A stretch of 64,000 bases of DNA from Norana najaformis. Its lineage: Eukaryota; Annelida; Clitellata; Crassiclitellata; Hormogastridae. The stretch is from positions 43,064,896 to 43,128,895 of the forward strand of contig OZ029916.1 in the NCBI GenBank assembly GCA_964023275.1, given 5' to 3'. Positions 1-20,887 of the stretch are shown piece by piece (within the stretch, counting starts at the first letter, position 1; every line of letters begins with the position of its first letter). Under the pieces are notes generated by a model, which saw nothing but the letters and a program-made list of their open reading frames with translations, had not been told where the DNA came from and made no database searches. The position numbers and the translations under genes were made by a program.

Positions 1-35
1 TGTCCTGTCTTTGATTGTTTTCTTGTTTTTGTCAG

Positions 36-9157
<9,122 letters not shown>

Positions 9158-9184
<27 letters not shown>

Positions 9185-9272
9185 AACTCGATGGCCATTC
9201 CTCACTCGTATTCCGTCACAAGGACCTCAGTTTCATCTAAAACTCGATGGCTGTTCTTCACTCATATTTCGT
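9158..9272 (+). repeat. About 57-bp tandem duplication spanning the F-box stop codon
   Basis: Positions 9158-9216 and 9217-9272 are two diverged copies. The second repeats the last codons and stop of the gene (reading HKDLSFI then stop) within the 3' untranslated region. Confidence 0.7.
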
Positions 9273-9557
9273 CAGTGGGACTGCGAGAACTATTTCAGTT
9301 CAACATTTTGTCACAAAGACTGACAAATAACAAACAGCGATTATTATAACTATTAAATGATAATTACCAAATTAACTGATAATCAAAATTCTTATTATTG
9401 GTGTTATTATTGGGGAATTAAACTTTCTAGTCACAAAGAAATCTATTACTGTCTTTCAAGAAACATTCATTGATTCAGAAAAACCCGAAATTGGCCATTT
9501 CAGAACAATGCACAATAAACTGTTTAAATCCTGAGGGATGCTCTGATCATTTCTACC

Positions 9558-9765
9558 TCAGGTTATACTACTACTACTACTAATAATAATAATAATAATA
9601 ATAATAATACAATAGTAATAGTAGTAATAGTAGTAGTAATAATAATAGAAGTGGTAGTAGTAATATACGAGAGATATAATAATGATAATAATAATAGCAA
9701 TGATGATGATAATAATTATGAAAATGATAATTATTATTATTATAAAATATAGCAGCAACAACAAA
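9558..9765. repeat. TAA/ATG-type trinucleotide microsatellite cluster
   Basis: Runs of ACT, AAT, GTA and ATG/ATA triplets over about 200 bp. Confidence 0.9.
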
Positions 9766-10178
9766 TAATAATTACTAGTACAATATTCAACTTCAACTGA
9801 TCAAATGTAAGCTGCACTCCGTCACTTTCATACAGGCCCTACGGCAGTCACTCTCACGGAACTGTTTCATCCCAAACCATTAACTAACAGTTTTGTATAA
9901 CTTTTTATACTTCCCAATAAAACTGTCGTCACTGAAGATGAGGCCACCAATTAATTGCAGTTGATTGGGCCGTTGCACAAATAGCAACCCTCAAATTCCA
10001 TTTTTCTTTTTAAACAGCACTCAGTCCCACATTCACTTTCCCTTCAAACACAGGTTATCCGAAACAATGCTTACTGTTGTAAATACGGAACTATAACTTT
10101 CAAGGCGTTTGTTCAAATGCGCTCCGATCATTTTACGTTTGTTTTTAATAGACGGGTACCACCATTTTATTCTCATCT

Positions 10179-10290
10179 TATTTAAACGAGCAGCGGTGGC
10201 GAAGGATTTCACCCAAGTAATTCATCGAAAAATTAGCAGGGTCGAGGTCATACGGTCGCTGTAGAAAAAAGTGCATTTAGGTACATTATG
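10179..10290 (+). mobile_element. SINE family A, 3' half
   Basis: Carries the body block agcggtggcgaaggatttcac, then gcagggtcgaggtcatacgg and a gctgtagaaaaa end with an ACATT tail. The head is missing. An opposite-strand fragment of the same family is at 10436-10485. Confidence 0.75.
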
Positions 10291-11486
10291 CCAACAATGA
10301 ATGTCGCACTAGTCAGCATCGCTCAACAGCCATACACGTTGTGCTTTTAGAGAGCAGAGGTTCATGGGGTTGTCAAAAACTATCATAGCATTCACCTCCC
10401 AACCGCTGCCATCTACAACATCCCACGGTTTTTTAGATAACGACCATATGGCCTAGACCCTGCTCATTTTTCGTTGCAGCGATCGAGTTTTAATGTTTAG
10501 ATCAATAATAGCGATTACTTTACAACCATTTTGCGTTTCGAATGGCTGGCTTCACATGTGAAATGGATCACATTAAGCACAAGTTGAATGGATCACACGG
10601 TAAATGTGATCCTAAAAGATCATGTTAAATAAACGTAGGTTATTACCATAATGTATATAATTAACATCCTCGTAACTAGTACCATTTAACTGCAATATGA
10701 CAACGGTCTTTGTTATCCAGTGATAATTGCTCTAATTTTAATAACAATCGTAATAACATTTAATTTATTACCATAATGCTTTCACTCTTAGCTGAAAAAT
10801 AATGTCTTCTGTCCAGCCACGACAATAAAATCGCCGTACAAAAGCGGATGATCGATCGAGCTCGAAAGCCTTCCCATATTTCATGTCATGTAAATGATAG
10901 ATTTGCGATACAAAAGTTTCATTGTTGTGACGAGACACGAGTGATCACGCGACTAAGACCATTCCAACCGGAACTTCCGCCATCATAAAACAATTGAAAA
11001 AAACCCAGTTCATTCCAAGCTCAGCAGTTTTGTGGCTCCACCAAAAAAATGGTCAAACACCATAAATTCAACTTAAAATATCTTTCACGAAGCAAGTTCT
11101 GAAACACGTGCATTGAATTTTCGGCTTCGTGGGAACGTTGACCACGACCATTTGGGTTCGTACGCAAAAAATTACCTACTGTGAAACCCTCCCTCCCCCT
11201 TGTCGGCAGTCCCATCCCATTTGCAGACGTCCGCACAGCAGCGGAGTACAAAAGCCTAAATTAGGCTATCCTGCTGCTCGTTGCAAGGCTATCTGTGCTG
11301 TGGGGTGGGTTTATTTGATACTGAGCTGCTTTCAGGAAAGGGACTCTAATTTGACCCAACGCTACAGATTGCTTGCTGTCGGAGAGAAATTGGTGTTTAT
11401 GGCACATATTTAGCTGTACAGAAGTAGCCGTATGCACCAAATTTAGACGCGCACATCCGCATTTGATATAACTCCACCCTTGTAAT

Positions 11487-11715
11487 GTAATGTAATCGAG
11501 AATTTATAAAGCGCCACTTCAAGATAGACTTCTCAGAGCGCTCTCAGCCCGACAACCCAGAAGCACTGGGAAATAGGAAGGTCTTCAAGCGCCTGCGGAA
11601 AAGATGGGGAGAGAGACTAAGAAATCCCTGGCGTAGGTCATTAGGAAGCTCATTCCAAAAAGCGGGACCAACCACAGCTAAACTCATGCGCTGGGCCGCG
11701 GCTGTTCGGACCGAT
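11487..11715 (-). mobile_element. 3' end of a different LINE, antisense
   Basis: A GTAAT-type tail and aatttataaagcgccac are followed by text that reads, on the minus strand, like a LINE C-terminus (Phe-Trp-Asn-Glu-Leu, then Arg-Arg-Leu-Lys). The order (tail, gcgcc, gcgcctgcggaaaag, cattccaaaaagcggga) is typical of CR1/L2-type 3' ends. Confidence 0.5.
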
Positions 11716-12306
11716 GGGACAAGTCAGTCACCCCGTACCGCCGAACCCTTGCACCCTTGTACGCATTTGGGTGACCCTCCCCGTCTTTGAAGACGTCCAT
11801 GATGGATGACACCCTTCACCAGCCTAACTCGCAAACACGTCCAATGACCCGTTGCAGGCGATTCTGACAACCAAAACAAAAGTAAAACCAGACAGATGTT
11901 TTTAGTTTCAGCTGCACAAAGGTTGTCACATGTGCCTATTGATATACTGCAAATGACAGAAGGGACAACGAACTGGAGGTGCATCTAAAAGAACAAAACA
12001 TTAAATGGCAGCGACATCAGAATTCGTCATAAGTAATTCGTCATAAGGAGGTCCAGGGTCTGAAGAGATCTGTGAAAATATCACAAACAGTGCTACACAC
12101 TGACAAAAATCATGTCTCACAAACTATTCAAGCGTCCGATGACGCCACTCCGCTTGGTGCTCAGCTTCTTCTTTCAACCTGCTGTATCCGTCCGTCATCA
12201 TCCAATCCAGCAGCATCTGTCTGGGTCTTCCTCTTGTATATCGTAATTACAAAAGCACAATTACTGTTTATAATACCTCTTCTAGAAAAGTCTCCAGTGG
12301 TACCGC

Positions 12307-12365
12307 TGTGAATAAAGCTGGTTCCCACGTCTTAGCTTTCGTTGGGCGCTGTAGAAATCTGAGAT
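12307..12365 (+). mobile_element. Very short LINE 3' fragment
   Basis: Only the last about 55 bp of the 2A-LINE 3' end is present (aagctggttcccacg, cgttgggcgctgtagaaatc), without a clear tail. Confidence 0.7.
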
Positions 12366-13576
12366 GTTATAAAAAATATGACATGAGACCATGATCAAAA
12401 CGAATGGTCTTCAACCACTGGTGAAAGAGAAGCAGTGAAAGGAGAAGTTCATTTCAGTTTGCACAAAAACCTGTTCCAGAATGAGAAGCCGACAACGGTG
12501 AAGCTACCATTGTGCATTGTGGAAGCATCGGACCAGGAAACAACCAGACCCCCCCCCCCCATGTTGCAGAGCAAAGATATCTGCAGCCAAGCACAGATGA
12601 TACTAATCTACATAGCTCTATAAGATAGGCTGGGACACAACCTGCCAGACAGTTATGCATCAGCACAAGGATCTGTCACGACTCATCCCAATACATGAAC
12701 ATGTAAACACTGCAATAAGCACATGTGTAATGGAATTTTCCGCATAAGTCACAACATTTCGGACTGATAGACAGAAGGTGCAGCACCTTCCTTTCTTACA
12801 GTTCTACCTCACACGTGCACGTATAACATTTTATGTATAATGTCATACACATGTGTATACATAATGATGTTTTACACTGTTATTCTAGAGCAGCACAAAA
12901 GTAAGTTATGCCTCAGCAGGACTGATGCGGACCTTAGCACAGCAGCTACAATCCGTTTGAAACAAGTTCAGTCAATAAGTATGTCCATCTGACAGTTGGT
13001 GATCCTGTCACTTTAGCACAAGGTAGTTATTATTAATAACAAGGTAGTTATTACACATAACCTCATTCTTATCAGCACAAAACTTAGAGTACATTACGTC
13101 GAAGCAAAATGTCCGTACACTCAATTTCTGTTTTCTGAGATCATCTATGACAAGACAAATAATAGAGTGGGAACATCACAAAGTTTGGAAAGAGTGTTAC
13201 AAAAACCGACTGAAGCGCATCTTGCACCACCTTATTTGCATCTGATTTTAGATGAACTACTTCTGCTGCCTTTTTCCATCAGCCAGTCTCTGTCTCCAGA
13301 CATTGTCAACCACACTGACCTTGGATTTCAATCTGGTTAAGTGATTACCAGTGCAGTAGATGCCTTGCACATTATCGCATAAGTGTTGTAGAGGATTAAG
13401 ATTATATCAGATTAGATTAAACACCAGAATGTGCCTCAAACTAGCAAACGAAATACAAACTGATTAAAAAATACCACAACAGCTTCGATACTCAGAACTG
13501 TACAGCTAACAGAAGCACAACTTTTATCAGTCTATGCAGTCAAATACACCGGAGACTTGTTACAACATGCTTCTTT

Positions 13577-13583
13577 ATATATA

Positions 13584-13668
<85 letters not shown>
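13577..13668. repeat. (TA)n microsatellite with phase breaks
   Basis: TA repeat interrupted by TATTAT steps, about 1.2 kb downstream of the convergent TIPE and F-box gene ends. Confidence 0.95.
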
Positions 13669-13672
<4 letters not shown>

Positions 13673-14201
13673 AATTCTGATACAACACAGCTGGGCTCAT
13701 GGATCCCAAAATTAATTCCCCTATAGAAAACAAACTCTTTATAACATGACCTCGTTAGGAGGCGGTTCTTGATGTGGCTCGTAAAGATTGTGTTGAGTTT
13801 CTGCTGCACTTTGAAATACTCTAAAAACTAAAAGGAAGTTTCTGGAAACTGAGAACAACAAATAATAAGCCAAACTTTAGATAGCAACCTTCAAATTAAC
13901 CTGATGGAGGTATAGGCACACAAGAGTCCAATAAAAAGCCGCTATATAAATCGATGGTTGAATTACATTATGTTACAACTCTTTTGACATGTACACACAC
14001 AAAAAACATACAAATAAGCAAGCATACACGTACACACACAAAAACATACATACGCAGAAATCATAACATAAAATGCTTTACAAGAAATTTTTACACAGAG
14101 TTATCCGGCTAGGTAGAGTAGACTGGAAAAAGACATCACAAAAACTTCAAGAACATGTACATTAAGCGTAACTGCTTGGCTACTCTGAGCTGCCCACTGG
14201 A

Positions 14202-14207
14202 TTTATT
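14202..14207 (-). terminator. Candidate polyadenylation signal of the TIPE gene
   Basis: AATAAA on the minus strand (plus TTTATT), about 120 nt past the TIPE stop codon. No transcript evidence. Confidence 0.4.
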
Positions 14208-14324
14208 TCCAGCTCATCCCCCACTCATCCCCCACTCAGCCATGACCCCAAACGTCACCCTCATCACTGATCCTCAAGGCAACTTGGAATGCATGATAAC
14301 ATCCGATTATCAGCGATCGTGTAT

Positions 14325-14884
14325 CTACAAGATGTTGTTCTCTAGTAGACCGCTGAGATCTTGGACAACTTTCGTCATCGCTTCTTTGTGTGGACCATCC
14401 GACTTGAAGACTGCGTCTAAAAAGTCACGGCTGCCGAAAAACTGGAAGACATTGTCAATTCGACCCGCTGATTTGTCGGTGAGATGGCGCGAAACAAGTT
14501 TCTTAAGCATTTCACAACACTCACTCATGAGACCCATGAGGAAAGTGCGATCGTAGGAAAAATCAACCTGAGCAAAACTCACAATTGTCATCGCAACCGT
14601 GCGAAACTTTTTCTTAAAGTTCTCAGCAACTTCGAGTTCCTCGGCATTGAACTGATCATTGCGGTAAAGAATCCCGATCTTGATCACTGTTTTGATCAAA
14701 TGCTTGATCACCTTCTCTGCACGCTTCCGATCAGCGTATTCCTTTGCCAGATGGTAGAGGTCATCCAGCAGACGGGAACTCCTATCATCGATGAACGACT
14801 GGATGACCTTGCGAGAGGTCATCTTGCCCAGAATTTTCTTCTGAGCCCTAAGGCCGATGCTTTGCGAGTCAAAGCTCTCTGTCA
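14325..14884 (-). CDS. TNFAIP8: TNFAIP8/TIPE-family protein, 186 aa, with start codon probably split by an intron
   Basis: The minus-strand exon runs from 14884 to the stop at 14327-14325. The protein matches the TNFAIP8 (TIPE) family throughout: QAQKKILGKM-type start (here RAQKKILGKM), IDDRSSRLLDDLY, LIKTVIKIGILYRNDQFN, FKKKFRTVAMTIVSFAQVD and the end RHLTDKSAG..NVFQFF. These proteins form a six-helix bundle with a hydrophobic cavity and act in phosphoinositide transfer, apoptosis and inflammation control in vertebrates. The exon begins after a clean ttctttcttttcag acceptor with TG, so the Met codon needs one base (A) from an upstream exon. The resulting start, (M)TESFDSQSIGL, lines up with short vertebrate family members of 184-186 aa, so the protein is probably complete. 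The upstream exon was not located; it should lie in 14.9-20 kb on the minus strand. The gene converges on the F-box gene and diverges from the BTB gene. Confidence 0.9.
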
Positions 14885-17035
14885 CTGAAAAGAAAGAAGC
14901 AAATTCAAAATTTTCTAGAGATCAGGAAATGTATTTTTGCAATTATTATGTTCCTTGATCTATCATCCAGCAGTGGACAGAATCATAACTCCTGGGCACA
15001 ATGCCTTTGCATGTAAACTGTTTCCGTGTCATCTCGGCTTTTCTTCTTAGTTTAGAATATTTGCAGAAACTCACACTATCTCAATTAAACTGTGGAATGT
15101 AAAGTAACAAAGTATTTATATAGCACAAAAGCTTCTGACATCCACACAGTGCCTTTTTAGAACTTTTCAGTTTCTGCTTACATAATGAAGATCTCCTCAG
15201 ATGCTATATTACTTCAGAGTCCTGAACAATCTACAGAGGTAACAGCAGGTTACTTACTTTTTCTGTTGGCTGTGATTTGGAAATACCAAAGACAATTCTT
15301 CTTAGAAGGTATTACTGCCAGAACCTTTAGACAGTCTTACTGAATCCGTTTACCTTCAAATTACCAAAATAACAGTTAAAACATCATGCAATTTTGGAAA
15401 TATTTTTGATTTTGGTTTAGACAACAACACTTTTTGAACAAAATCTCCATCAGTTTCAATTCTATTTCCAAAATTTGCATCTTAAACAGCAATCTGTCAG
15501 GTGGCCAGTCGTTGTCACAATAAAACGTACTGTACAGGCAATCAGATACACTACACGCGCATGCATAGACATTTACAAAGATACATCAGGCCAACACACA
15601 AATGTTCTGCTCAGTCGCTTCTGTCATTTCATTCTCAACTAAAAACTTATCTGTTTCAAATTGCTTATTCACCGTAGGCTGCCTCTCTGTCTTGTGGACT
15701 GACCTTCTGGATGTTGACCTTACTGCGGCTTGGCTTTGGAGTTTTCTTGAAAAGGCACCATATAAATGAGCACTCACAATTTTTATCACGATGCATCATA
15801 CTGGGTCTTCAGAGGTGCTAGAAAAGTTGTAGCTAAATAGAAGCGTGTTTGAATTACCCTTCCTCATTGTAACGTAATGAATGACAGTGCGTGCGGAATC
15901 ACAAGACGTGCAGACACATCGATGGTGCTATATTTTTTATTTATGTAGTGCATTATTATGCATGCTCAAGGTTATTAAACAAGACAAGTGTACATGCAAA
16001 AACTCATCCAGGGTCATCACAAAGAATCCACAAAGCAGGCTCAAACCACAATCACTGGATCACAAACCCAGTGCATTATCGAACAAACCCACTGTTCTGC
16101 ATATTAATTTAATATATTTAAAACACAGTCAAGAATAGGTTGGTCATGTGCAGGGGTTACCAAATAGGTCTGAGTAATCAACTGGTGACAAGGATGGCTA
16201 TGCCACCCATAAGGTCATCCAGTTGGAAATAATTTTGACTTAAATTTGATATTTAAATACAAATGCAACCTGTTTGGCTCTACGTAATTCTCTAAAAAAT
16301 AATGTGAGAAAACCAGCTGAATTCTTCTGTGCAATAACAAAATGCCTTTGAAAGCAAAGTCAGTCAAGTTTGGTTCTGAGTAGACTGGAAAGCGGACTAT
16401 CGAAGAATAAGAACAAAAATAACGGCTAAGTACAATGTCGAGTTTATAATGACATTCAAATTTATTCGAGCCTGTCTCTGCTAAATTTATTCACTTTGTC
16501 TAGAGATGACTACTGCTGTTTAAAACTGCGCTAAGGTCTCTCATAGAATTCGTAAACAACCTTAGTCAGAAACTGGTCAGTTTTCATTTCATGACACATC
16601 AATATGAGACCAGCCAAGATCAAAGCAGCAGGTGACGGCAAGATCAGAATCCTTACAGAAACCCATGCTACATAAAGTTAACTGCAGGAGGTAATGTAAA
16701 CAACATTCACATTTTTCACAAGAGACTGAAATTCATAAATTTTTCAAAAGCTCTGGCAGTCCAGGTCAGATGATTGCATATTTAGTTCCACCTAGAACGC
16801 CCCTCAGGGGTTAGACAGATGTTTCCTCACAATTTACGTGGCTTTACATTTAACATGCATTAATACTAACACTTAGCACACATCTTATACGAATGGATAG
16901 ATTACCATGTTCTTTTGAGAGGACTTAAAAGGTGCTATATAAATACTCAGCTGCAGGTACACAAACAAGTTATGTTACAAAACATTTAAATAGCACCCTT
17001 CATGCAACTCCCAAAAGCACATACATACATTCTTA

Positions 17036-17103
17036 CACACACACACATACAAGCATATACACATACATATGTACATACATACATACATACATACATACAT
17101 ACA
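17036..17103. repeat. CA and ACAT microsatellite
   Basis: ACAC, then ACATAC/CATA units (catacatacatacatacat). Confidence 0.9.
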
Positions 17104-17439
17104 GGCATATATACATGCATACTTGACACCAGGATTCAATGGCAAAAGTGGGTTTAATTGCAGTTTGCAACTAAAAATGTTGCCCGTGATCGCCTAACCC
17201 AATCAACTAAACTTCCACAGAACTATTAGCTAGTAGGCCTACACAAGACATATGTCTCATGAAATAACAAATACATATCAAATTCTTAAGGGTCTGTTTG
17301 CCAACACTGAAAAGCATTTTATGGGTTCATAGGCCTGTTGACAGTGGTTATGACTCATCAATAATCAGTGGTTACATTGTTATTCAAAAATGGCTCAACC
17401 TTTCCTTTCATAGTGCTGATCTAATCAATGGCTATGTCC

Positions 17440-17570
17440 ACATTAAGTAATCAATTGGCTGTTCAAATAAATGACTCTCTAGACAGGGTGAAGCGACCAT
17501 CGATAACTGCCTTGGGCGTTATGATAACGGCGCTATAGGAGTCATTAGATTAGACTAGGTAAATTAAGAT
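17440..17570 (+). mobile_element. LINE 3' end, second family (GATTA-type tail)
   Basis: Carries gaccatcgataactgcct, gataacggcgctataggag and a tail of ATTAGATTAGACTAG. The same 3' end is at 57945-58255 (plus) and 22030-22240 (minus). Confidence 0.55.
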
Positions 17571-18371
17571 ACCGGTACTGGCCGAGCCAAGACTGAGAAA
17601 CGACGGTGTCAAAAAACAAAAACAAAATACTGAACACATAACCCACGAAATGGCTTACTCTTGTCTTCTATATTCAGTTCTGCGCTCTACACACAACCTA
17701 GATCCAATATGTGGCTTTTAACTGCCATCCGTACTTACTTATTTACTTAACACGACATTCGCAGTAACGAGGCGGGCGTTGTAGAAACACAACCATTTTC
17801 AAATGCAGGCAAACTTTACCCTCTGCCGATTAGCTCGATTTACGCTTCAGTGAATCGATACAAAACAAAGCTATGATTTACGCGAGACCAAATAAAACTG
17901 TGTACAACATAAAACCCAGAAAATTGTAATTATTGTTGTTTACCTGGATTGTTTTTACACCTCTCTCCGACCTGGAACATAAAAGTTCCTCGTAACGCCG
18001 CGGGGGACACCACTTTGAAATGGACGAGTCCAATAAGTTGTTCTTAGGGGGATGGGTGGGACACCACAGTCCTACGCCTTTATATTGGTCTTGGCGCCAA
18101 CCAAACATAATGCGTAATCATGATTGTAGGTGTAAACGTAAATGCATATGTTTTATTAGATCGACCAAGCATAATTATGGAAATGTCAAGGCCAATCATA
18201 AACTGGAAATATATTAAGACTTAAGCATATTGTTAACAGGATCCTCATCTGATTTATATCTAAAGTTAATGCGCAAAGTTTTCATTCGAAGACAATAACT
18301 AAAACTTCTGTCTTCATTTTTATCTGTTTGGCACTTTTGTTGAGTATTCTTTATTATTATATTTTACTTAT

Positions 18372-18525
18372 TATTCGCCACTATCTGATGACTTAAAATC
18401 AATCGATGGCTCTGCGCACTTGTGAGCGAAGGCCTCCCTACACAGTAACTGTCTGAGGGAAGGCACGAACCCAAGCTCCCCACGTTACAACCCGAACGCT
18501 CTAATCAACGATTATTTTTGATGAT
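18372..18525 (-). mobile_element. tRNA-derived SINE, family B
   Basis: On the minus strand it reads attagagcgttcgggttgta, then a B-box-like gggttcgtgcc, followed by the family body with tgtgtagggaggcc and atcgattgattttaag. Other copies are at 23283, 52500 and 58815. Confidence 0.65.
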
Positions 18526-18802
18526 CTAGCGGCTCTAACCTTATGGCGTCTGCACACACGTGCTATTCTGAAGGCCCTTTACGCAAAGGCTACAATGCTC
18601 AATTCCATATGATAGGCATAGTGGAGTTTGTCTTTCTCTAGTTTAAATGATAATTCTTATTATTATAGGTTGTTTTGTGGACAACATGTTTTCGGATAGA
18701 TATCCAGATATTTTCCATATAAAAATTTAGTCATGGTGGCCAAATCTGCGAACGTCACATAGGCCTAGTTTCAGTTTGGTCAATTATTTGAACAAACTGA
18801 AC

Positions 18803-18978
18803 ATATGCACGGTCCGCACACATGGATTTTAAATCGGGGGGCACCCATTCAAGCGGGCAGCTGTGATGAAGGATCTTGCCCGATCAATTCATTGAAAACT
18901 GAGCAGAGCCGAAGCCATGCTGTTGTTATAGGAGAACGTTAACATTTGCATTTTACGTTTACATTTACATTTGACATA
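18803..18978 (+). mobile_element. SINE family A, headless copy with TTTACA tail
   Basis: Starts in the gcacggtccgcacacatgg block, passes ggcacccattcaagcgggca and gatcaattcattgaaa, and ends in acgtttacatttacatttgac. Confidence 0.8.
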
Positions 18979-19004
18979 TGCTTCTCGAATTAATTTCGGG
19001 CTAG

Positions 19005-19212
19005 CTAAAGTGGTTAAAACGTGCGTCAGTGCGCATCTGAAATCGTAATCGCGAGAATTTCTAAAACGCTACTCTGAAGATCCTAGGTGCATAAGGATGC
19101 CGGTTCGCATACCGATCGTGACTTAGGCCTATTTCAGCGATTTGAATCTCAGGCTAGCACGGTCCGAACACGGGAAAGCCTACCCTTAATGGTGTGGCAC
19201 CCATTCAAACGT
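19005..19212 (+). mobile_element. SINE family A head region with an internal insertion
   Basis: An A-box-like tagctaaagtggttaaa and a B-box-like ggttcgcatacc mark a tRNA-derived promoter. Between them lies extra sequence with aatcgtaatcgcgagaattt, a LINE-tail-like piece. The body breaks off at cattcaaacg, where the next, oppositely oriented copy begins. Confidence 0.65.
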
Positions 19213-19427
19213 ACATCGATCGTGAAATGTAAATGTACATTTTTTTCTATAGCGACCGTATGACTTCGGCCCTGCTAATTTTTCAATGAATTAATCTGGT
19301 GAGAGCATTAACCACCTCTGCCAGTTTCAATGGGCGCCACGCCATTTAAGGTCCCTGTGTACCGACCGTGATAGCCCGAGATAAAAATCTCTTAAATACA
19401 GCCACTATCGGTACGCGAACCGGCATG
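19213..19427 (-). mobile_element. SINE family A, nearly full length, antisense
   Basis: Begins with the tail complement aaatgtaaatgtacat, then tagcgaccgtatgacttcgg, ggtgagagcatt, gggcgccacgccatttaag and the head near gtacgcgaaccgg. Confidence 0.8.
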
Positions 19428-19530
19428 AAGGATCTCACCCGGTCAGTTCATTGAAAAATTAGCAGAGTCGGGGCCGTACGCTCGCTACAGAAAAAGTATA
19501 TATTTACATTTCCATAATTATGCTTCTTGA
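19428..19530 (+). mobile_element. SINE family A, 3' half
   Basis: Reads gaaggatctcacccggtcag, then gcagagtcggggccgtacgc and an atatttacatttcc tail. It abuts the antisense copy at 19427, making a head-to-head pair. Confidence 0.8.
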
Positions 19531-20887
19531 ATTCTCGAAATATCGGGTGGGCTGGACAGACAAAAACGGGCATGGGCCGGAGAAGGACCAATGACTTAGA
19601 CAACTACTAGGGCCTAATCGAGCTATAAGGGAATGCTACCTTGTCCCCCTCTAACCTTCAAAACCGTGCCGACGCCAGATTGGACGTAGACATAAGCAAA
19701 TCTGTAGAAAAATCCTACGACATGTGGAACATAACTATCAGCAAGTTCAAGATTCATAATTAACTCTGTAAAGCATTCTGGAATGCAGCTTACAGTAGTG
19801 GGCAATTATCTTGTAGGCCTAATTATTCTAAGCCAATTAAACTGCGAACTATAAACGAGTTTCTTGTTTTCATGTAGAGTCTGACTGGAAATCACTCCAA
19901 AACCAAAACGATAATGCCAAGATTTAGTCAAGTTTTGTGCCAAAATTACATACATTTTATAAGTTTTTCTGCGATCAAATTTTAACGTCATGTCGAAATC
20001 TGGTCCCCAGACAAGTAATAGCGCACAATGAATAATTTCTAAAAATATCCGCGCATCGCCTATCAGATGAATCACAAAAACAAAAGTCATCTGCTGTGTG
20101 AATTACGAAATTTGTTGTTTTAATGAAACTGCGGAATTTCTTTTTCGTCGAATTTCAATTTCGCTTAGTCGACTTGAGTTGTTGTTCATCGATTGTTTGA
20201 ATGACGGACTACGTAAGAGAATGAATTCTAAAATGAATTCACCCATTTTAACTTAAAATGCCTTTAAAATTTCAACGGGCGTTGGCAGTTGTATGGGCTA
20301 CCTACAAGTTACCTGTAAAACTATTTTGCATAAATTTCCAGGTTCAGTTTCTGGAAAAGTGGAAAATATAGAAGTTTTAGGTTATGATTTATGAAATTGC
20401 AATAACTGCAGCCAGTGCAGTGGTGATTTTTATGACTAATAAAATGAATGCTACAACAGCATTAGTAGCAGCTACAAGAACAATTATAATACTCAAACTG
20501 GGACAATGACTTACTTAATACTGAAAACCGACGATCTTTTTCATCACTTTGCTATGTCAGTCTCAAGTGAATGCTGCAACACTTTTGCTTTGCTAGATCT
20601 TTATGGATTCTAGCCATTCTGGAGTTTTTTATACGTATAAACGTATAAAACGTCGAACGTATAAAGATTTTTAAATTCTGAGAGGTCACTGCTACATCAC
20701 ATAAAATAAAAGTAATAACAATAATGAATACCAGTAGGGTGATTATAGTGTAATCTAGTTGTTTGGAAGGTATAAGTAAGTAAGTACTGCATTTGCCATA
20801 TAATCACTATAGAAAAACATACTTTTATATGTACCCTATGGCTAGTTACAGTGGAACTTTGTCGGTAACGTGTTGTGTCAGGTGGAC

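Larger units (their letters stand above)
9185..14320. other. Intergenic stretch between the convergent F-box and TIPE genes
   Basis: No convincing coding exon seen. A possible AATAAA for the F-box gene is at 9514-9519. The stretch holds a TAA/ATA-rich tract (9558-9765), SINE A fragments (10179-10290 plus, 10436-10485 minus), a LINE 3' end (about 11487-11715, minus), a short fragment of the 2A-LINE 3' end (12307-12365, plus) and an AT microsatellite (13577-13668). The rest is AT-rich unique sequence. Confidence 0.6.
14888..20881. other. TIPE upstream region and intergenic space before the BTB gene
   Basis: No coding exon recognised. It should contain the 5' non-coding exon(s) and promoter of the minus-strand TIPE gene and those of the plus-strand BTB gene, but no TATA or initiator stands out. 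Repeats: ACAT/CA microsatellite (about 17036-17103), LINE 3' end (about 17440-17570, plus), SINE B (18372-18525, minus) and a cluster of four SINE A pieces (18803-19530). Several TAGGCCTA palindromes occur. Confidence 0.5.

Noticed and set aside
14484-14888. 134-aa frame on the plus strand
   Set aside because: Antisense of the TIPE exon, which has clear family similarity on the other strand.
15586-15789. 67-aa minus-strand frame as an upstream TIPE exon
   Set aside because: Part of it recurs near 39010-39070, so it is a repeat; no fitting donor for the 14884 exon.
20870-20887. Earlier Met for the BTB protein
   Set aside because: The frame reaches upstream only through a start-like non-ATG codon and crosses an acceptor at 20881; the ATG at 20888 is preferred.
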